Shown here: positions 49,200-59,253 of the stretch, one piece after another
How the letters are laid out: each line of letters begins with the position of its first letter
How positions within the stretch are numbered: position 1 is the stretch's first letter
Assembly (NCBI RefSeq): GCF_003254475.1
Contig: NZ_QFYQ01000001.1
Location: 806,001 to 870,000 of the forward strand
Direction: 5' to 3'
Source of the DNA: Phenylobacterium soli
Lineage (GTDB): Bacteria > Pseudomonadota > Alphaproteobacteria > Caulobacterales > Caulobacteraceae
DNA length: 64,000 bases
Notes under the pieces: generated by a model
The model's input: the letters and a program-made list of their open reading frames with translations, nothing else
Databases searched by the model: none
Told to the model about the DNA's origin: nothing
Position numbers and translations under genes: made by a program

Positions 49200-50618
49200 A
49201 TGATCCGCGCGCGCAGAGCCCGAATCGTGGCGACCCTCGGTCCCGCCAGTCGCGACCCGGCGCGGGTGCGCGAACTCGCGACCGCCGGCGCCGATGTCTT
49301 CCGCATCAACTTCAGTCACGGCAGCCAGGCCGACCATGCGCGAACCATCCGCGCGGTCCGCCAGGCCGAGGCCGCCGTCGGCCGCCCGCTGGGGGTGCTG
49401 GCCGACCTTCAGGGGCCGAAGATCCGCCTCGGCGAGTTCGCCGACGGGGTGGCGCGGATCAAGCCCGGCCAGGACTTCCGCCTCGACATGAGCCGCACGC
49501 CGGGCGACGCCGCCCGGGTCGGCGTGCCCCATCCGGAGGTGTTCGCCGCCCTGCGCACCGGCGCCCATGTGCTGCTCGACGACGGCAAGGTGCGCCTGCG
49601 GGTGGTGGGCCACGGGGCTGACTTCGCCGAGACCGTGGTCGAGGCCGGGGACCAGCTCTCCGACCACAAGGGGCTGAACCTCCCGAACCTGTCGATCCCG
49701 ATCCCGGCCCTGACCGAGAAGGACCGCGAGGACCTCGCCTTCGCCCTCAACGAGGGCGTCGACTGGGTGGCCCTGTCCTTCGTCCAGCGCGCCTCGGACA
49801 TGGCCGAGCTGCGCAGCCTGGTGAAGGGCCGCGCCAACGTGCTGGCCAAGATCGAGAAGCCCGCCGCCCTCGAGGCGCTCGACGAGATCCTCGACCTCTG
49901 CCAGGCGATCATGGTCGCCCGGGGCGACCTCGGCGTGGAGCTGGCGCCGGAAGAGGTGCCGGTGTTCCAGAAGAAGCTGGTGCGCGCGGCGCGCCTGCGC
50001 GGCCTGCCGGTGATCGTCGCCACCCAGATGCTGGAGAGCATGACCCACTCTCCGACCCCGACCCGGGCCGAGGCCTCGGACGTGGCCGGCGCGGTGTACG
50101 AGGGCGCCGACGCGCTGATGCTCTCGGCCGAAACGGCGGCCGGCGACTATCCGCTGGAAGCGGTCACCATGATGGACCGCATCATCACCCGGGTGGAGCA
50201 GGACCCGCGCTGGCCCGAGCTGATGCGCGCCGAGTACCCGGTCGAGGACGCCGACGCCGACGCCTTGGTGGCCGCCGCCCGACGGGCTTCGGAAAGCTCG
50301 TCCACCGCCTGCATCGTGGCCTTCACGACGACCGGCCAGACGGCGCTGCGGCTGGCGCGGGAGCGGCCGCTGCAGCCGACCCTGGCGCTGACTCCCAACC
50401 TCGACACCGCGCGCCGCCTGGCCCTGGCCTGGGGCGTCGAGCCGCGGGTGGTGCCCGAGCCGACCGATCCCGAGCATCTCACCGAGGCCGCCCTCGAGCA
50501 GGCGGTGAAGACCGGCCTCGGCCCGCCCGGCCAGCGGGTGCTGATCCTCGCCGGCCTGCCGATCGGCTCGCCGGGCGCGGCCAATATCCTGCGGCTCGCC
50601 CATACGCCGCGGCGCTAG
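49200..50618 (+). CDS. pyk: Pyruvate kinase
   Basis: 472 aa from the ATG at 49200 (MIRARRARIVATLGPASRD); the longer frame from 49128 is not conserved. Motifs: FRINFSHGS, KIEKPAALEALDEIL with the catalytic Lys/Glu, VARGDLGVEL, and TQMLESMTHSPTPTRAEASDVA. Converts phosphoenolpyruvate and ADP to pyruvate and ATP, the final step below the Entner-Doudoroff split. Its TAG shares a CTAG palindrome with the convergent debranching gene. Confidence 0.96.
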   Translation: MIRARRARIVATLGPASRDPARVRELATAGADVFRINFSHGSQADHARTIRAVRQAEAAVGRPLGVLADLQGPKIRLGEFADGVARIKPGQDFRLDMSRTPGDAARVGVPHPEVFAALRTGAHVLLDDGKVRLRVVGHGADFAETVVEAGDQLSDHKGLNLPNLSIPIPALTEKDREDLAFALNEGVDWVALSFVQRASDMAELRSLVKGRANVLAKIEKPAALEALDEILDLCQAIMVARGDLGVELAPEEVPVFQKKLVRAARLRGLPVIVATQMLESMTHSPTPTRAEASDVAGAVYEGADALMLSAETAAGDYPLEAVTMMDRIITRVEQDPRWPELMRAEYPVEDADADALVAAARRASESSSTACIVAFTTTGQTALRLARERPLQPTLALTPNLDTARRLALAWGVEPRVVPEPTDPEHLTEAALEQAVKTGLGPPGQRVLILAGLPIGSPGAANILRLAHTPRR

Positions 50619-52777
50619 CCGAGCTTCACGCGGCGGTCCTGGCCGCGCAGGACGATCCGCTCGCCCTGCCGCTCGAAATGCAGGTCGAGGCTGGCCTCGC
50701 CGACGCCGAGCTGGAGGATGCTGAAGTGGTCGAGGCCGACCGGCAGGTGCGGGTCCTTGACCTCGATGAGGCCGGCCTCGCCGTCGACCCGGACGCCCAG
50801 GCACGCCTGCAGCATCATGAACACCGCGCCGGCGGCCCAGGCCTGCGGCAGGCAGGCCACCGGATAGGCCACCGGCGGCTCGCCGGGACAGCGCGGGAAG
50901 CCGCAGAACAGTTCGGGCAGGCGCATCTCGAACTGAGCCGCGCTCTCGAACATGCCGGCGGTGATGTGCGCCACCCCCCTACGCTCGCCGTAGCGGGCCA
51001 TGCCCATGGCGCAGATGGCGGTGTCGTGCGGCCAGATCGAGCCGTTGTGGTAGCTCATCGGATTGTAGCGGGCCTCGCCCACGGCCAGGGTCCGGAGCCC
51101 CCAGCCCGACGCGAAGTCCGGCCCCGTGAGGGTCTTGATCACCCGGGCGGCGCGCTCGGCCGACGGTAGGCCTGAGAACAGCAGGTGGCCCATGTTCGAG
51201 GCCCGCACGCGGGCCAGCTTGCCGTCACCGTCGACCGCCAGGCCGTAGGCGCCTTCCGCCTCCATCCAGTAGAGCTCCTCGACCCGGGCGCGGATGGTTT
51301 CGGCGCGCCCGGTCCAGCGCGTGGCGTCCTCGAGGTCGCCGCGCTGGCGGGCGAGCTTGGCCATCGCCTCGAAGGCGGCGAAGGCGTAGCCCTGCACCTC
51401 GACCAGCGCGATCGGCGGCGGCGGGAAGCGGCCGTCGGCGTGGAAGATGGAATCGCCGGAATCCTTCCAGCCCTGGTTGGTGAGCCCCTTCTCGGAGGAC
51501 TTGGCGTAGGCCAGCAGGCCGAACGGGTTGTCGTCGATCCGGCGCTCCACCCAGGCGATGGCCCGCTCGAGCTGGGGCCAAAGCTGGTCGACCAGCTCGC
51601 GGCTGCCGGTCCGCTCGGCATAGGCGCCGGCCAGCGCCACGAACAGCGGCGTCGTGTCGACCCCGCCGTAGTAGCGGCCGAAGGGCACCTCGCCGAGGGC
51701 GGCCATCTCGCCGCGGCGGGTCTCGTGCATGATCTTGCCCGGCTCGGAGTCACGGAAGGCCGAGACCTCCTCCGCCTGCTGCATCGCCAGGTAGGTGAGC
51801 ACGCCCTTGGCCAGGCTCGGATCGAACCACAGGATCTGCCAGGCGGTGATGATGGCGTCGCGGCCGAAGGCGGTCGAGAACCAGGGGATGCCGGCATAGG
51901 GGTAGGGCCCGGTCTGCAGCGGCGTGGTGAGCAGCGCCAGGTCGGCCCGGCTCTTCTCCACCCAAGCGTTGAACAGTCCGCCGGTGGTGCGCAGCCGCCC
52001 GCCGCGGCGGCGGCGGGCGCGCATGGCGAAGCGGGCGCGGGCGGCGGCGGCGCGGAACCGCTCGCGGCTGGGGACGCAGCCGCCGTGGGCGCCGATCTCC
52101 ACGTGCAGCTCCACCCGGCCGTCGGGCTGCAGGGCGTAGAGGAACTCCGCGTGGTCGGCCGTGAGCCGGCTGGGCGGATCGGAGAAGACGATGGTCGAGG
52201 AGCGCTCCACCCGGTCGAGCCCCTCGTAGCGGAAGCGCACGAAGCGCTCGTCGACCTCCACCGGACGGCGGACGCCGCGCCGCGGCCTGACCGCTCCACG
52301 CACCTCGAACATGTCGCGGAAGTCGGCGTCGAACTCGAAGGCCAGGGGCAGCATGACCACGGCATGCGAGTAGTTGACGATGGTGATCCGCTCGAAGAGC
52401 CGCTCTTCCCACAGCAGCCGCTTGCGCTCGACGTGCAGCACTCCGGGCGGGCCGACCGGACCGCCGGGGGTGACCAGGGCGCCGTTCACCAGGTGCGAGG
52501 TGAAGAAGACGTTGTCCTGGCTGACCGCGCCGCACAGCAGGGTCGGCGAGTGGGCGCCCAGCCGCAGGCGCCAGCGCGACAGGATGCGGGTGTCGTCGTG
52601 GAACAGCCCGTCGGCCAGCCCCAGGATGTCGCCCATGCTGTCGGCCACCACGAAGGTGTCGTGGTCCTTCAGGGCGTGGAGGCGGGCGGGGACCCGCGGT
52701 TCCTCCATCTGCCCCCATTCCACCCGCGCGTCCTGGCCGGGCGCGAGATCGAGATCGTCCATCGCGGCGTCAGCCAC
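50615..52777 (-). CDS. Amylo-alpha-1,6-glucosidase (glycogen debranching-like)
   Basis: 720 aa from a GTG at 52777. N-terminal domain (DTFVVADSMGDILGLADGLFHDDTRILS in part) typical of GDE-like proteins, then an (alpha/alpha)6 barrel with GIPWFSTAFGRDAIITAWQ, and a C-terminal SYHNGSIWPHDTAICAMG block. Hydrolyses alpha-1,6 branch points or related links in the cytosol. It begins 3 bases after the GT4 stop, forming a two-gene unit. Confidence 0.92.
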   Translation of the reverse strand: MADAAMDDLDLAPGQDARVEWGQMEEPRVPARLHALKDHDTFVVADSMGDILGLADGLFHDDTRILSRWRLRLGAHSPTLLCGAVSQDNVFFTSHLVNGALVTPGGPVGPPGVLHVERKRLLWEERLFERITIVNYSHAVVMLPLAFEFDADFRDMFEVRGAVRPRRGVRRPVEVDERFVRFRYEGLDRVERSSTIVFSDPPSRLTADHAEFLYALQPDGRVELHVEIGAHGGCVPSRERFRAAAARARFAMRARRRRGGRLRTTGGLFNAWVEKSRADLALLTTPLQTGPYPYAGIPWFSTAFGRDAIITAWQILWFDPSLAKGVLTYLAMQQAEEVSAFRDSEPGKIMHETRRGEMAALGEVPFGRYYGGVDTTPLFVALAGAYAERTGSRELVDQLWPQLERAIAWVERRIDDNPFGLLAYAKSSEKGLTNQGWKDSGDSIFHADGRFPPPPIALVEVQGYAFAAFEAMAKLARQRGDLEDATRWTGRAETIRARVEELYWMEAEGAYGLAVDGDGKLARVRASNMGHLLFSGLPSAERAARVIKTLTGPDFASGWGLRTLAVGEARYNPMSYHNGSIWPHDTAICAMGMARYGERRGVAHITAGMFESAAQFEMRLPELFCGFPRCPGEPPVAYPVACLPQAWAAGAVFMMLQACLGVRVDGEAGLIEVKDPHLPVGLDHFSILQLGVGEASLDLHFERQGERIVLRGQDRRVKLG

Positions 52778-52780
52778 GGC

Positions 52781-53836
52781 TCAGGCCAGCGCGCCGAGGG
52801 CGCCGGCGGCGCCCCGCGCGAGGCGCGCGTAGAGGGCGAGATAGCGCCGCGCCATGGCCTGGCCGGAGAAGCGCTCCTCGAACCGCCGCCGGATCGCCGC
52901 CCGGTCGAGCGTCGGCAGGCGGGCCACGGCGGCGCAGGCCTCGTCCTCGTCGCGGACGATGAAGCCGGTCAGTCCGTCCTCCACCACCTCGCGCACCGAG
53001 CCGCAGTCGTAGGCGATCACCGGCGTCCCGCAGGCCATGGCCTCGATCATCACCAGGCCGAACGGCTCGGGCCAGTCGATGGGGAACAGGAGGGCCTCGG
53101 CCCCGCCCAGGAAGCCCGACTTCCCCGCGTCGCCGATCTCGCCGACGAAGGCGACCAGGGGATGGTGCAGCAAGGGCTCGATCTTGTCGTCGAAATAGGC
53201 CCGGTCGGCGCGGTCCACCTTGGCGGCGATGCGCAGCGGCCGGCCGAGCCGCGTGGCGATGGCGATCGCCCGGTCCGGCCGCTTCTCGGGCGAGATACGG
53301 CCGAGAAAGGCGAGATAGCCCCGGTGGCCGGCCGACGGGCGGTAGAGGTCGGCGTGAAGCCCGTGGTGGACCGTCGCCGCCCAGTTGGCGAAGGGCAGGG
53401 GCTTTCGCTGGTCGTCGCTGATCGAGACCAGCGGAAACTGCCGCCAGCGGCGATAGACCCCCGCCAGGTCCTTCATGTCGAGCCGGCCGTGCAGGGTGGT
53501 GACGGTGTGGTGCGCCAGGTCCTCGAAGAACGGGAAATGGACCATGTCGGTGTGGAAGTGCAGCACGTCGAACTCGTGGGCCCGCCGGCGGACCTCCGCG
53601 AGCTGGCTCATGTGGGCGGCGAGGTCGGACTTCAGGGCCGTGGGGTCGAGGCGGATGGCCTGGTCGCGGACCGGCGCCAGCCGGGCGCGGGTCCTGGCCT
53701 CGGCGCTGGCGAACAGGGTGACGTCGTGGCCGAGCTCGGCGAGGGCGTCGCACAGGTGAGCGACGACGCGCTCGGTGCCGCCGTAGAGCCGTGGGGGCAC
53801 GGCTTCGTACAGGGGGGAGATCTGTGCGATCCTCAT
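52781..53836 (-). CDS. Family 4 glycosyltransferase
   Basis: 351 aa GT-B enzyme. N-terminal RIAQISPLYEAVPPRLYGGTERVV; C-terminal nucleotide-sugar domain with YLAFLGRISPEKRPDRAI and PEPFGLVMIEAMACGTPVIAY, containing the E-x7-E motif. Retaining transferase; acceptor unknown. Upstream of the debranching-type gene, which suggests alpha-glucan or oligosaccharide metabolism. Divergent from pgl across a 178-base gap in which I see nothing specific. Confidence 0.92.
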   Translation of the reverse strand: MRIAQISPLYEAVPPRLYGGTERVVAHLCDALAELGHDVTLFASAEARTRARLAPVRDQAIRLDPTALKSDLAAHMSQLAEVRRRAHEFDVLHFHTDMVHFPFFEDLAHHTVTTLHGRLDMKDLAGVYRRWRQFPLVSISDDQRKPLPFANWAATVHHGLHADLYRPSAGHRGYLAFLGRISPEKRPDRAIAIATRLGRPLRIAAKVDRADRAYFDDKIEPLLHHPLVAFVGEIGDAGKSGFLGGAEALLFPIDWPEPFGLVMIEAMACGTPVIAYDCGSVREVVEDGLTGFIVRDEDEACAAVARLPTLDRAAIRRRFEERFSGQAMARRYLALYARLARGAAGALGALA

Positions 53837-54014
53837 ATGCGAACCCGCTAGCCGCCGGGAACGCCGCCTCAGCGGCGCCGGTTGTCGGTGGGCCTCGACC
53901 TGGACGCCTGCAAAACCTGCGCGCCCTTTGGGCCCGGGTCAATGCCGGGCGGGATGTCCGGAAGACGGCCCGGCGAAGCTTCCGCGAGGCGCGGAAGGCG
54001 TTATGGGAAGTGGG

Positions 54015-54692
54015 ATGATCGAGACGTTCGCCACCGGCTCCGCGCTTGCCGAGGCCGCCGCCTACGGCCTCGCCCGGGCGCTGGCCGACGGGCTGAAGAC
54101 CCGCGGCCGCGCGTGCCTGGTGGCCACTGGCGGCCGCTCCCCGGGCCCGGTGTACGAGCGGCTGCGCGTCACGCCGGGCCTCGACTGGGCGCGGGTGGTG
54201 GTGACGCTCTCCGACGAACGCTGCGTGGCCGCCGAGGCGCCCGAGGCCAACGCCCGGCTGGTGCGCGAACGCCTGCTGGCGGAGGCGGCGGCCAAGGCCC
54301 ACTTCGTGCCGCTCTGGCCAAAGCCGGAGCCGGCCGTCGTCGAGGGGCTCCTGCCGTTCGACGCGGTCATGCTGGGCATGGGCGAGGACGGCCACATTGC
54401 GTCCCTCCTGCCCGGCGACCCGGCGCTGCCTCGCCATCTCGATCCGGCCGGCGCGGCGCTCGTCGTGGACGTGCCGCCGGGGCTCGGCGCGCCGCCGCTG
54501 GCGCGCGTTTCGCTGACGCTGCGGGCTCTGCTGGCGTCGCGCGCCATCTTCCTCTTGATCGCCGGCGAGGCTAAGCGCGAGGTGGCGGCGCGCGCCCTGG
54601 CCGGCGAGGACCTGCCCGTGCGGGCGATCCTCGACCAGTCCGAGGTCCCCGTCAGGGTGCTCTGGAGCCCGTCACCCAAGGGTCCGTCCTGA
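54015..54692 (+). CDS. pgl: 6-phosphogluconolactonase
   Basis: 225 aa from the ATG at 54015 (GGGAAG upstream; ATG 54003 is an alternative). DevB/Pgl family: [24 protein letters not shown], and [14 protein letters not shown] with the catalytic His. Hydrolyses 6-phosphogluconolactone made by Zwf. First gene of pgl-edd-glk-eda. Confidence 0.95.
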   Translation: MIETFATGSALAEAAAYGLARALADGLKTRGRACLVATGGRSPGPVYERLRVTPGLDWARVVVTLSDERCVAAEAPEANARLVRERLLAEAAAKAHFVPLWPKPEPAVVEGLLPFDAVMLGMGEDGHIASLLPGDPALPRHLDPAGAALVVDVPPGLGAPPLARVSLTLRALLASRAIFLLIAGEAKREVAARALAGEDLPVRAILDQSEVPVRVLWSPSPKGPS

Positions 54693-54712
54693 GAGAGCTG
54701 AGGAGGCGAGCC

Positions 54713-56524
54713 ATGCATCCCGTCACGGCCGAGGTCACCGAGCGCATCGTCGAGCGCAGCCGCGAGAGCCGGGCCGACTACTTGGAGCGCATGGCCGCCG
54801 CCCGCGCCGCGGGTCCGGGGCGCGGCAAGCTCTCCTGCGCGAACTTCGCCCACGCCTTCGCCGCCTCGCCCGAGGGCGACAAGCAGCGAATGCGCGACCC
54901 GTCGGCCCCCAACGTGGCCATCGTCTCCGCCTACAACGACATGCTCTCGGCCCACCAGCCGCTGGAGCGCTTCCCGCCGATCATCAAGTCGGCGGCCCGC
55001 GCGATCGGCGCCACGGCCCAGTACGCCGGCGGCGTGCCCGCCATGTGCGACGGCGTCACCCAGGGCCGGCCGGGCATGGAGCTGTCGCTGTTCAGCCGCG
55101 ACGTGATCGCCATGTCGACGGCGGTGGCCCTGACGCACGACGCCTTCGATGCGGCCCTGATGCTCGGCATCTGCGACAAGATCGTGCCGGGCCTGTTCAT
55201 CGGGGCGGCGGCCTTCGGCCACCTGCCGGTGATCTTCGTGCCCGGCGGGCCGATGAGCTCGGGCGTCTCCAACGCGGAGAAGGCCCGCGTCCGCGCGCTC
55301 TACGCCGAGGGCAAGGCGACCCGCGAGGAGCTGCTCACCTCGGAGATGAAGTCCTATCACGGGCCGGGCACCTGCACCTTCTACGGCACCGCCAACTCCA
55401 ACCAGATGATGATGGAGATGACCGGGCTGCACCTGCCCGGCTCGGCCTTCGTCAGCCCTAACACCCCGCTGCGCGACGCCCTGGTGGCCGCGGCGCCCAA
55501 GCGGGCCGTGGCGATCCGCGACGGGACCAACGACTACACGCCGTTCTCGGCCGTGGTGGACGAGAAGAGCATCGTCAACGCCGTCGCCGGGCTCCTGGCC
55601 ACCGGCGGCTCGACCAACCACACCCTGCACCTGATCGCCATGGCCCGGGCGGCCGGCGTGCGCCTGACCTGGGAGGACTTCGACGACCTCTCCCGCGTCA
55701 CCCCGCTGATCGCGCGGGTCTACCCGAACGGCTCGGAGGACGTGAACGCCTTCCACGCGGCCGGCGGCATGGCCTTCGTCACCCGCCAGCTCCTCGACGC
55801 CGGCCTCGCCCACGAGGACGTGATGACCGTCGCCGGGCCGGGGCTGCGGCGCTACCAGACCGAGCCGTTCCTCGACGGCGGCGAGCTCGTCTGGCGCGAG
55901 GGAACCGCGGCGTCCTTGGACCGCGACATCCTGCGGCCGGCCGACGATCCCTTCCAGTCCGAGGGCGGCATCCGCCTGCTGACCGGCGGCCTCGGCCGCG
56001 CCGTGATCAAGACTTCGGCGGTGAAGCCGGAGCATCTTGTGCTAGAGGCCCCGGCTTTGGTGTTCGAAGACCAGGAGGCGCTCTTGGCGGCGCACAAGCG
56101 TGGCGAGCTCAATCGCGATTTCGTGGCGGTGGTCCGCTTCCAGGGACCGCGGGCCAACGGCATGCCCGAGCTCCACTCCCTGACGCCGGCCCTCGGGGTC
56201 CAGCTCGACAAGGGCTTCAAGGTGGCCCTGGTCACCGACGGGCGCATGTCCGGCGCCTCCGGCAAGGTGCCGGCGGCGATCCATGTCACGCCCGAGGCGG
56301 AGGAGGGCGGCCCGCTCGCCTACGTCCGCGACGGCGACATCATCCGCCTCGACGCCCACGCCGGGGTCCTCGAGATCAAGGTGGCGCGCGAGGAGCTGAT
56401 GGCCCGCATCCCGGCGCGCGCGCCGGCGGCCGGCTTCGGCTACGGCCGCGACCTGTTCGGCTGGATGCGCAAGGCCGCCGGCCGCGCCGACGACGGCGCC
56501 TGCACCCTCTTCGAGGCCGCCTGA
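54713..56524 (+). CDS. edd: Phosphogluconate dehydratase
   Basis: 603 aa, IlvD/Edd family. [4Fe-4S] ligands appear in [21 protein letters not shown] and [11 protein letters not shown]. The C-terminal [23 protein letters not shown] block is Edd-like. Converts 6-phosphogluconate to KDPG. A strong GAGGAGG site is just upstream, 20 bases after pgl; the TGA overlaps the glk ATG by one base. Confidence 0.97.
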   Translation: MHPVTAEVTERIVERSRESRADYLERMAAARAAGPGRGKLSCANFAHAFAASPEGDKQRMRDPSAPNVAIVSAYNDMLSAHQPLERFPPIIKSAARAIGATAQYAGGVPAMCDGVTQGRPGMELSLFSRDVIAMSTAVALTHDAFDAALMLGICDKIVPGLFIGAAAFGHLPVIFVPGGPMSSGVSNAEKARVRALYAEGKATREELLTSEMKSYHGPGTCTFYGTANSNQMMMEMTGLHLPGSAFVSPNTPLRDALVAAAPKRAVAIRDGTNDYTPFSAVVDEKSIVNAVAGLLATGGSTNHTLHLIAMARAAGVRLTWEDFDDLSRVTPLIARVYPNGSEDVNAFHAAGGMAFVTRQLLDAGLAHEDVMTVAGPGLRRYQTEPFLDGGELVWREGTAASLDRDILRPADDPFQSEGGIRLLTGGLGRAVIKTSAVKPEHLVLEAPALVFEDQEALLAAHKRGELNRDFVAVVRFQGPRANGMPELHSLTPALGVQLDKGFKVALVTDGRMSGASGKVPAAIHVTPEAEEGGPLAYVRDGDIIRLDAHAGVLEIKVAREELMARIPARAPAAGFGYGRDLFGWMRKAAGRADDGACTLFEAA

Positions 56525-57495
56525 TGAAAGCCCAGTACCTCGGCCTCGTCGGCGACGTCGGCGGCACCAACGCCCGCTTCGCCCTGGTGGACACCGATCG
56601 GCGCGTCCGCAACCTGCACGTCTACCAGGCGGCCAACTACGCCTCGCTCACCGACGTCATCGACGACTATCTGGAGCGGACCATGGGCAAGCGCCGCCCG
56701 CCGCGCGCGGTGATCGCCGTGGCCGGGCCGGTGACCGACGGCGAGATCACCTTCACCAACCTGCACTGGCAGGTCTCGGAGGGCGATCTCCTCGCCCACT
56801 TCGAGTTCGAGGCGGTGAAGCTGCTCAACGACTTCGCCGCCCAGGCCCTGGCCTGCCCGCGGCTCGATCCCGAGGACCTGAAGCCCATCGGCCCGGCGAT
56901 CCGCGGCGGCGGCCACGACTGCCCGATCGTGGTGCTGGGCGCCGGCACCGGCTTCGGCGTCGCGGGCCTGGCCCGCGGGCCGCTCGGCGACCTCGCTATC
57001 GCCACCGAGGGCGGCCACGCCGGCTTCGCCCCGACCGACGAGGTGGAGGTGGAGATCTGGAAGCGGCTGCAGGCCAAGTACGGCCGCGTCTCCATCGAGC
57101 GGCTGCTCTCCGGCCAGGGCCTGTTCGACATCTACCGGTGCCTCTGCGAACTGGGGAACACCGACGGCGCCTGCGCCAACGAGAAGGCGGTCATGGAGGC
57201 CGGAGCCGCCGGCGACGCCGCCGCCGGCGCGGCGCTCGACCGCTTCTGCGCCATCCTCGGTTCGGTGGCGGGGGACCTGGCCCTGAGCTTCGGCGCCCGC
57301 GGCGGGGCCTTCATCTCCGGCGGCATCGCCCCGCGCATGGCCGACCGGCTGGCGGCCAGCCAGTTCCGCGCCCGCTTCGAGGCCAAGGGCCGCCTCAGCC
57401 ATTTCGTGCAGGAGATCCCGACGGCTCTTGTGCTGCACCCCTATCCGGCGATCCTGGGGTCGGCCCGCGAACTGGAGCAGATGGAGCGGCTATGA
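56524..57495 (+). CDS. glk: Glucokinase
   Basis: 323 aa of the bacterial Glk type: ATP-binding [32 protein letters not shown], catalytic Asp in [12 protein letters not shown], and [11 protein letters not shown]. Phosphorylates glucose to feed Zwf. Overlaps edd by one base and eda by four. Confidence 0.96.
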   Translation: MKAQYLGLVGDVGGTNARFALVDTDRRVRNLHVYQAANYASLTDVIDDYLERTMGKRRPPRAVIAVAGPVTDGEITFTNLHWQVSEGDLLAHFEFEAVKLLNDFAAQALACPRLDPEDLKPIGPAIRGGGHDCPIVVLGAGTGFGVAGLARGPLGDLAIATEGGHAGFAPTDEVEVEIWKRLQAKYGRVSIERLLSGQGLFDIYRCLCELGNTDGACANEKAVMEAGAAGDAAAGAALDRFCAILGSVAGDLALSFGARGGAFISGGIAPRMADRLAASQFRARFEAKGRLSHFVQEIPTALVLHPYPAILGSARELEQMERL

Positions 57496-58130
57496 CGCTC
57501 GACGAGATCCTCGCCGCCGCCCCGGTCATCCCGGTCCTGGTGATCGAGGATGTCGCCCACGCCGTGCCGCTCGGCCGGGCCCTGGTCGCCGGCGGCCTGC
57601 CCGTGCTCGAGGTGACCTTCAGGACGCCCGTCGCCTCGGCCTGCATCGAGGCGATGATCGCCGAGGTGGAGGGCGCGATCGTCGGCGCCGGCACGGTGCT
57701 CGACGGCGCCATGCGCCAGGCGGCCGCCGACCTCGGCTGCGAATTCTGCGTCTCGCCGGGCCTGATCGAGGGTGAGCGCGTCGAAGGCCCCGTGCCGCTG
57801 CTGCCCGGCGTCGCCACCGCCACCGAGCTGATGGCCGGCCTCGCCGCCGGCTTCGAGCGCTTCAAGCTGTTCCCGGCCAATGTCGCCGGCGGGCCCGCGG
57901 CCCTCAAGGCGTTCCACAGCCCGTTTCCGCAGGCGCGGTTCTGCCCCACCGGCGGGGTCAGCGCGGCCAATGCGGCCGAGTACCTGGCGCTCTCCAACGT
58001 GATCTGCGTCGGCGGCAGCTGGGTCGCCCCGCCGGAGGCGGTGCGAGCCGGTGACTGGGACCGCATCACCCGCCTCGCCCGCGAAGCCGCGGCCCTCGCC
58101 CAGCGGCCGGCCGGGCCGACCGAGGGCTAG
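57492..58130 (+). CDS. eda: KDPG aldolase
   Basis: 212 aa from the ATG at 57492 (ATGA overlap with glk). Class I aldolase: VLEVTFRTP with the catalytic Glu, VGAGTVLDG, and Schiff-base Lys in [13 protein letters not shown]. Splits KDPG into pyruvate and glyceraldehyde-3-phosphate, closing the Entner-Doudoroff route. KHG aldolase activity is possible in this family. Confidence 0.95.
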   Translation: MTLDEILAAAPVIPVLVIEDVAHAVPLGRALVAGGLPVLEVTFRTPVASACIEAMIAEVEGAIVGAGTVLDGAMRQAAADLGCEFCVSPGLIEGERVEGPVPLLPGVATATELMAGLAAGFERFKLFPANVAGGPAALKAFHSPFPQARFCPTGGVSAANAAEYLALSNVICVGGSWVAPPEAVRAGDWDRITRLAREAAALAQRPAGPTEG

Positions 58131-58163
58131 GACAAGCCCGGCCATGACGGTCTATGAAACCGC

Positions 58164-58424
58164 ATGGCTGAACACACTCCCGAACAGCTCCGCTGGCTCG
58201 TCACCGCCCGGGCGCGGCCGGGTGATCCTGGCGCGGCGACGGTCAGCGTCCTCGCCCGCAACGCCATGGTTCCCGAGCTGGCCTTCGACATGATGGTCGA
58301 CTGGCATCCGGGCGCGGAGGCGGCGGACGTGGAGGGCCGGGCCCTCGTCATCCTCTCCCTGCTCTTCAAGGAGCTCGCCGCCGAGTGCGAACGCGCCGCC
58401 GGCCAGCGCTTCGAGCGCGGGTGA
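58164..58424 (+). CDS. Small hypothetical protein
   Basis: 86 aa: AEHTPEQLRWLVTARARPGD, then a hydrophobic helix (VELAFDMMVDWHP region) and LVILSLLFKELAAECERA. No family recognised. It lies 33 bases after eda on the same strand with a poor ribosome-binding site. Another start at 58144 in a different frame is less likely. Moderate support only. Confidence 0.45.
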   Translation: MAEHTPEQLRWLVTARARPGDPGAATVSVLARNAMVPELAFDMMVDWHPGAEAADVEGRALVILSLLFKELAAECERAAGQRFERG

Positions 58425-58431
58425 ACAAATC

Positions 58432-58448
58432 CTCCCCCTGTGGGGGAG
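58432..58448. terminator. Short GC hairpin between convergent genes
   Basis: CTCCCCC (58432-58438) and GGGGGAG (58442-58448) with a TGT loop, between the 86-aa gene and the convergent crotonase-type gene. It resembles the end of the palindromic repeat family seen at 30911 and 35038, so it may be a solo remnant acting as terminator. Confidence 0.5.
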
Positions 58449-58456
58449 CATCTCCC

Positions 58457-59239
58457 TCATCGTCCCTTGAAGTTGCCCGGGCGGCGCTCGTTCACCGAGC
58501 GGATGCCTTCCTGGAAATCCTCGGTGGCGCGCAGCACGCTTTGCTCACGGTGCTCGATGTCGGTCTGGGCCTTGATGGCCGCCGCGAGCGAGCCGCGCAG
58601 GGTCTTGCGGGTGGAGACCACGGCCAGGGGGGCGTTCTCGGCGATCTCCCTGGCGAGCGCGAGGGCCGCGCCGCGCAGGGCGTCCGCCTCGACCATGTCG
58701 TCGGCCAGGCCCCAGGCCAGCGCCTCCTCGCCCTTGATCCGGCGGCCGGTCAGCATCATCAGCGCCGCCTTCTGCTCGCCGACGATGCGCGGCAGGGCCA
58801 GGCTGATGCCGAAGCCGGGGTGGAAGCCGAGCTTGACGAAGTTGGCCGCGAAGCGCGCCTCGGGCGAGACCACGCGGAAGTCGGCGACCAGCGCCAGGCC
58901 GAGGCCCGCGCCCACCGCCGCGCCCTGCACGGCGGCGACGATCGGCTTCTCGATCGAATAGAGCCGCACGGCGTGGACGTAGAGCGCGTTGACGCCCTCC
59001 ATGCCGGCAGCCACCCGGTCGTCGGAGGCCTGGAAGTCGGCGCCGGCGCAGAAGCTCTTGCCGTCGGCCTGCAGCACGATGGCGCGGACGTTGTCGTCGG
59101 CGTCGGCGGCTTCGCAGGCGTCGGCGAGGTCCTTCATGAACTCCACCGAGACGAAGTTGTGCGGCGGCCGGTTGATGGTCACCACGGCCACATGGCCGTC
59201 GAGGGCCGCCGTCACATGATCTCCGAAGCCTGATTTCAT
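58457..59239 (-). CDS. Crotonase-fold (enoyl-CoA hydratase/isomerase superfamily) protein
   Basis: 260 aa from the ATG at 59239, 14 bases after the acyl-CoA dehydrogenase stop; the longer frame to 59293 would overlap that gene. Oxyanion segments CAGADF and AVQGAAVGAGLGLAL are present. At the positions of the two catalytic Glu of classical hydratases (GGCEL and QPEI blocks) I read GLGL and ANFV, so hydratase chemistry is doubtful. Isomerase, hydrolase or a non-catalytic role are alternatives. Confidence 0.88.
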   Translation of the reverse strand: MKSGFGDHVTAALDGHVAVVTINRPPHNFVSVEFMKDLADACEAADADDNVRAIVLQADGKSFCAGADFQASDDRVAAGMEGVNALYVHAVRLYSIEKPIVAAVQGAAVGAGLGLALVADFRVVSPEARFAANFVKLGFHPGFGISLALPRIVGEQKAALMMLTGRRIKGEEALAWGLADDMVEADALRGAALALAREIAENAPLAVVSTRKTLRGSLAAAIKAQTDIEHREQSVLRATEDFQEGIRSVNERRPGNFKGR

Positions 59240-59253
59240 CGTCTCGTTCCGCC

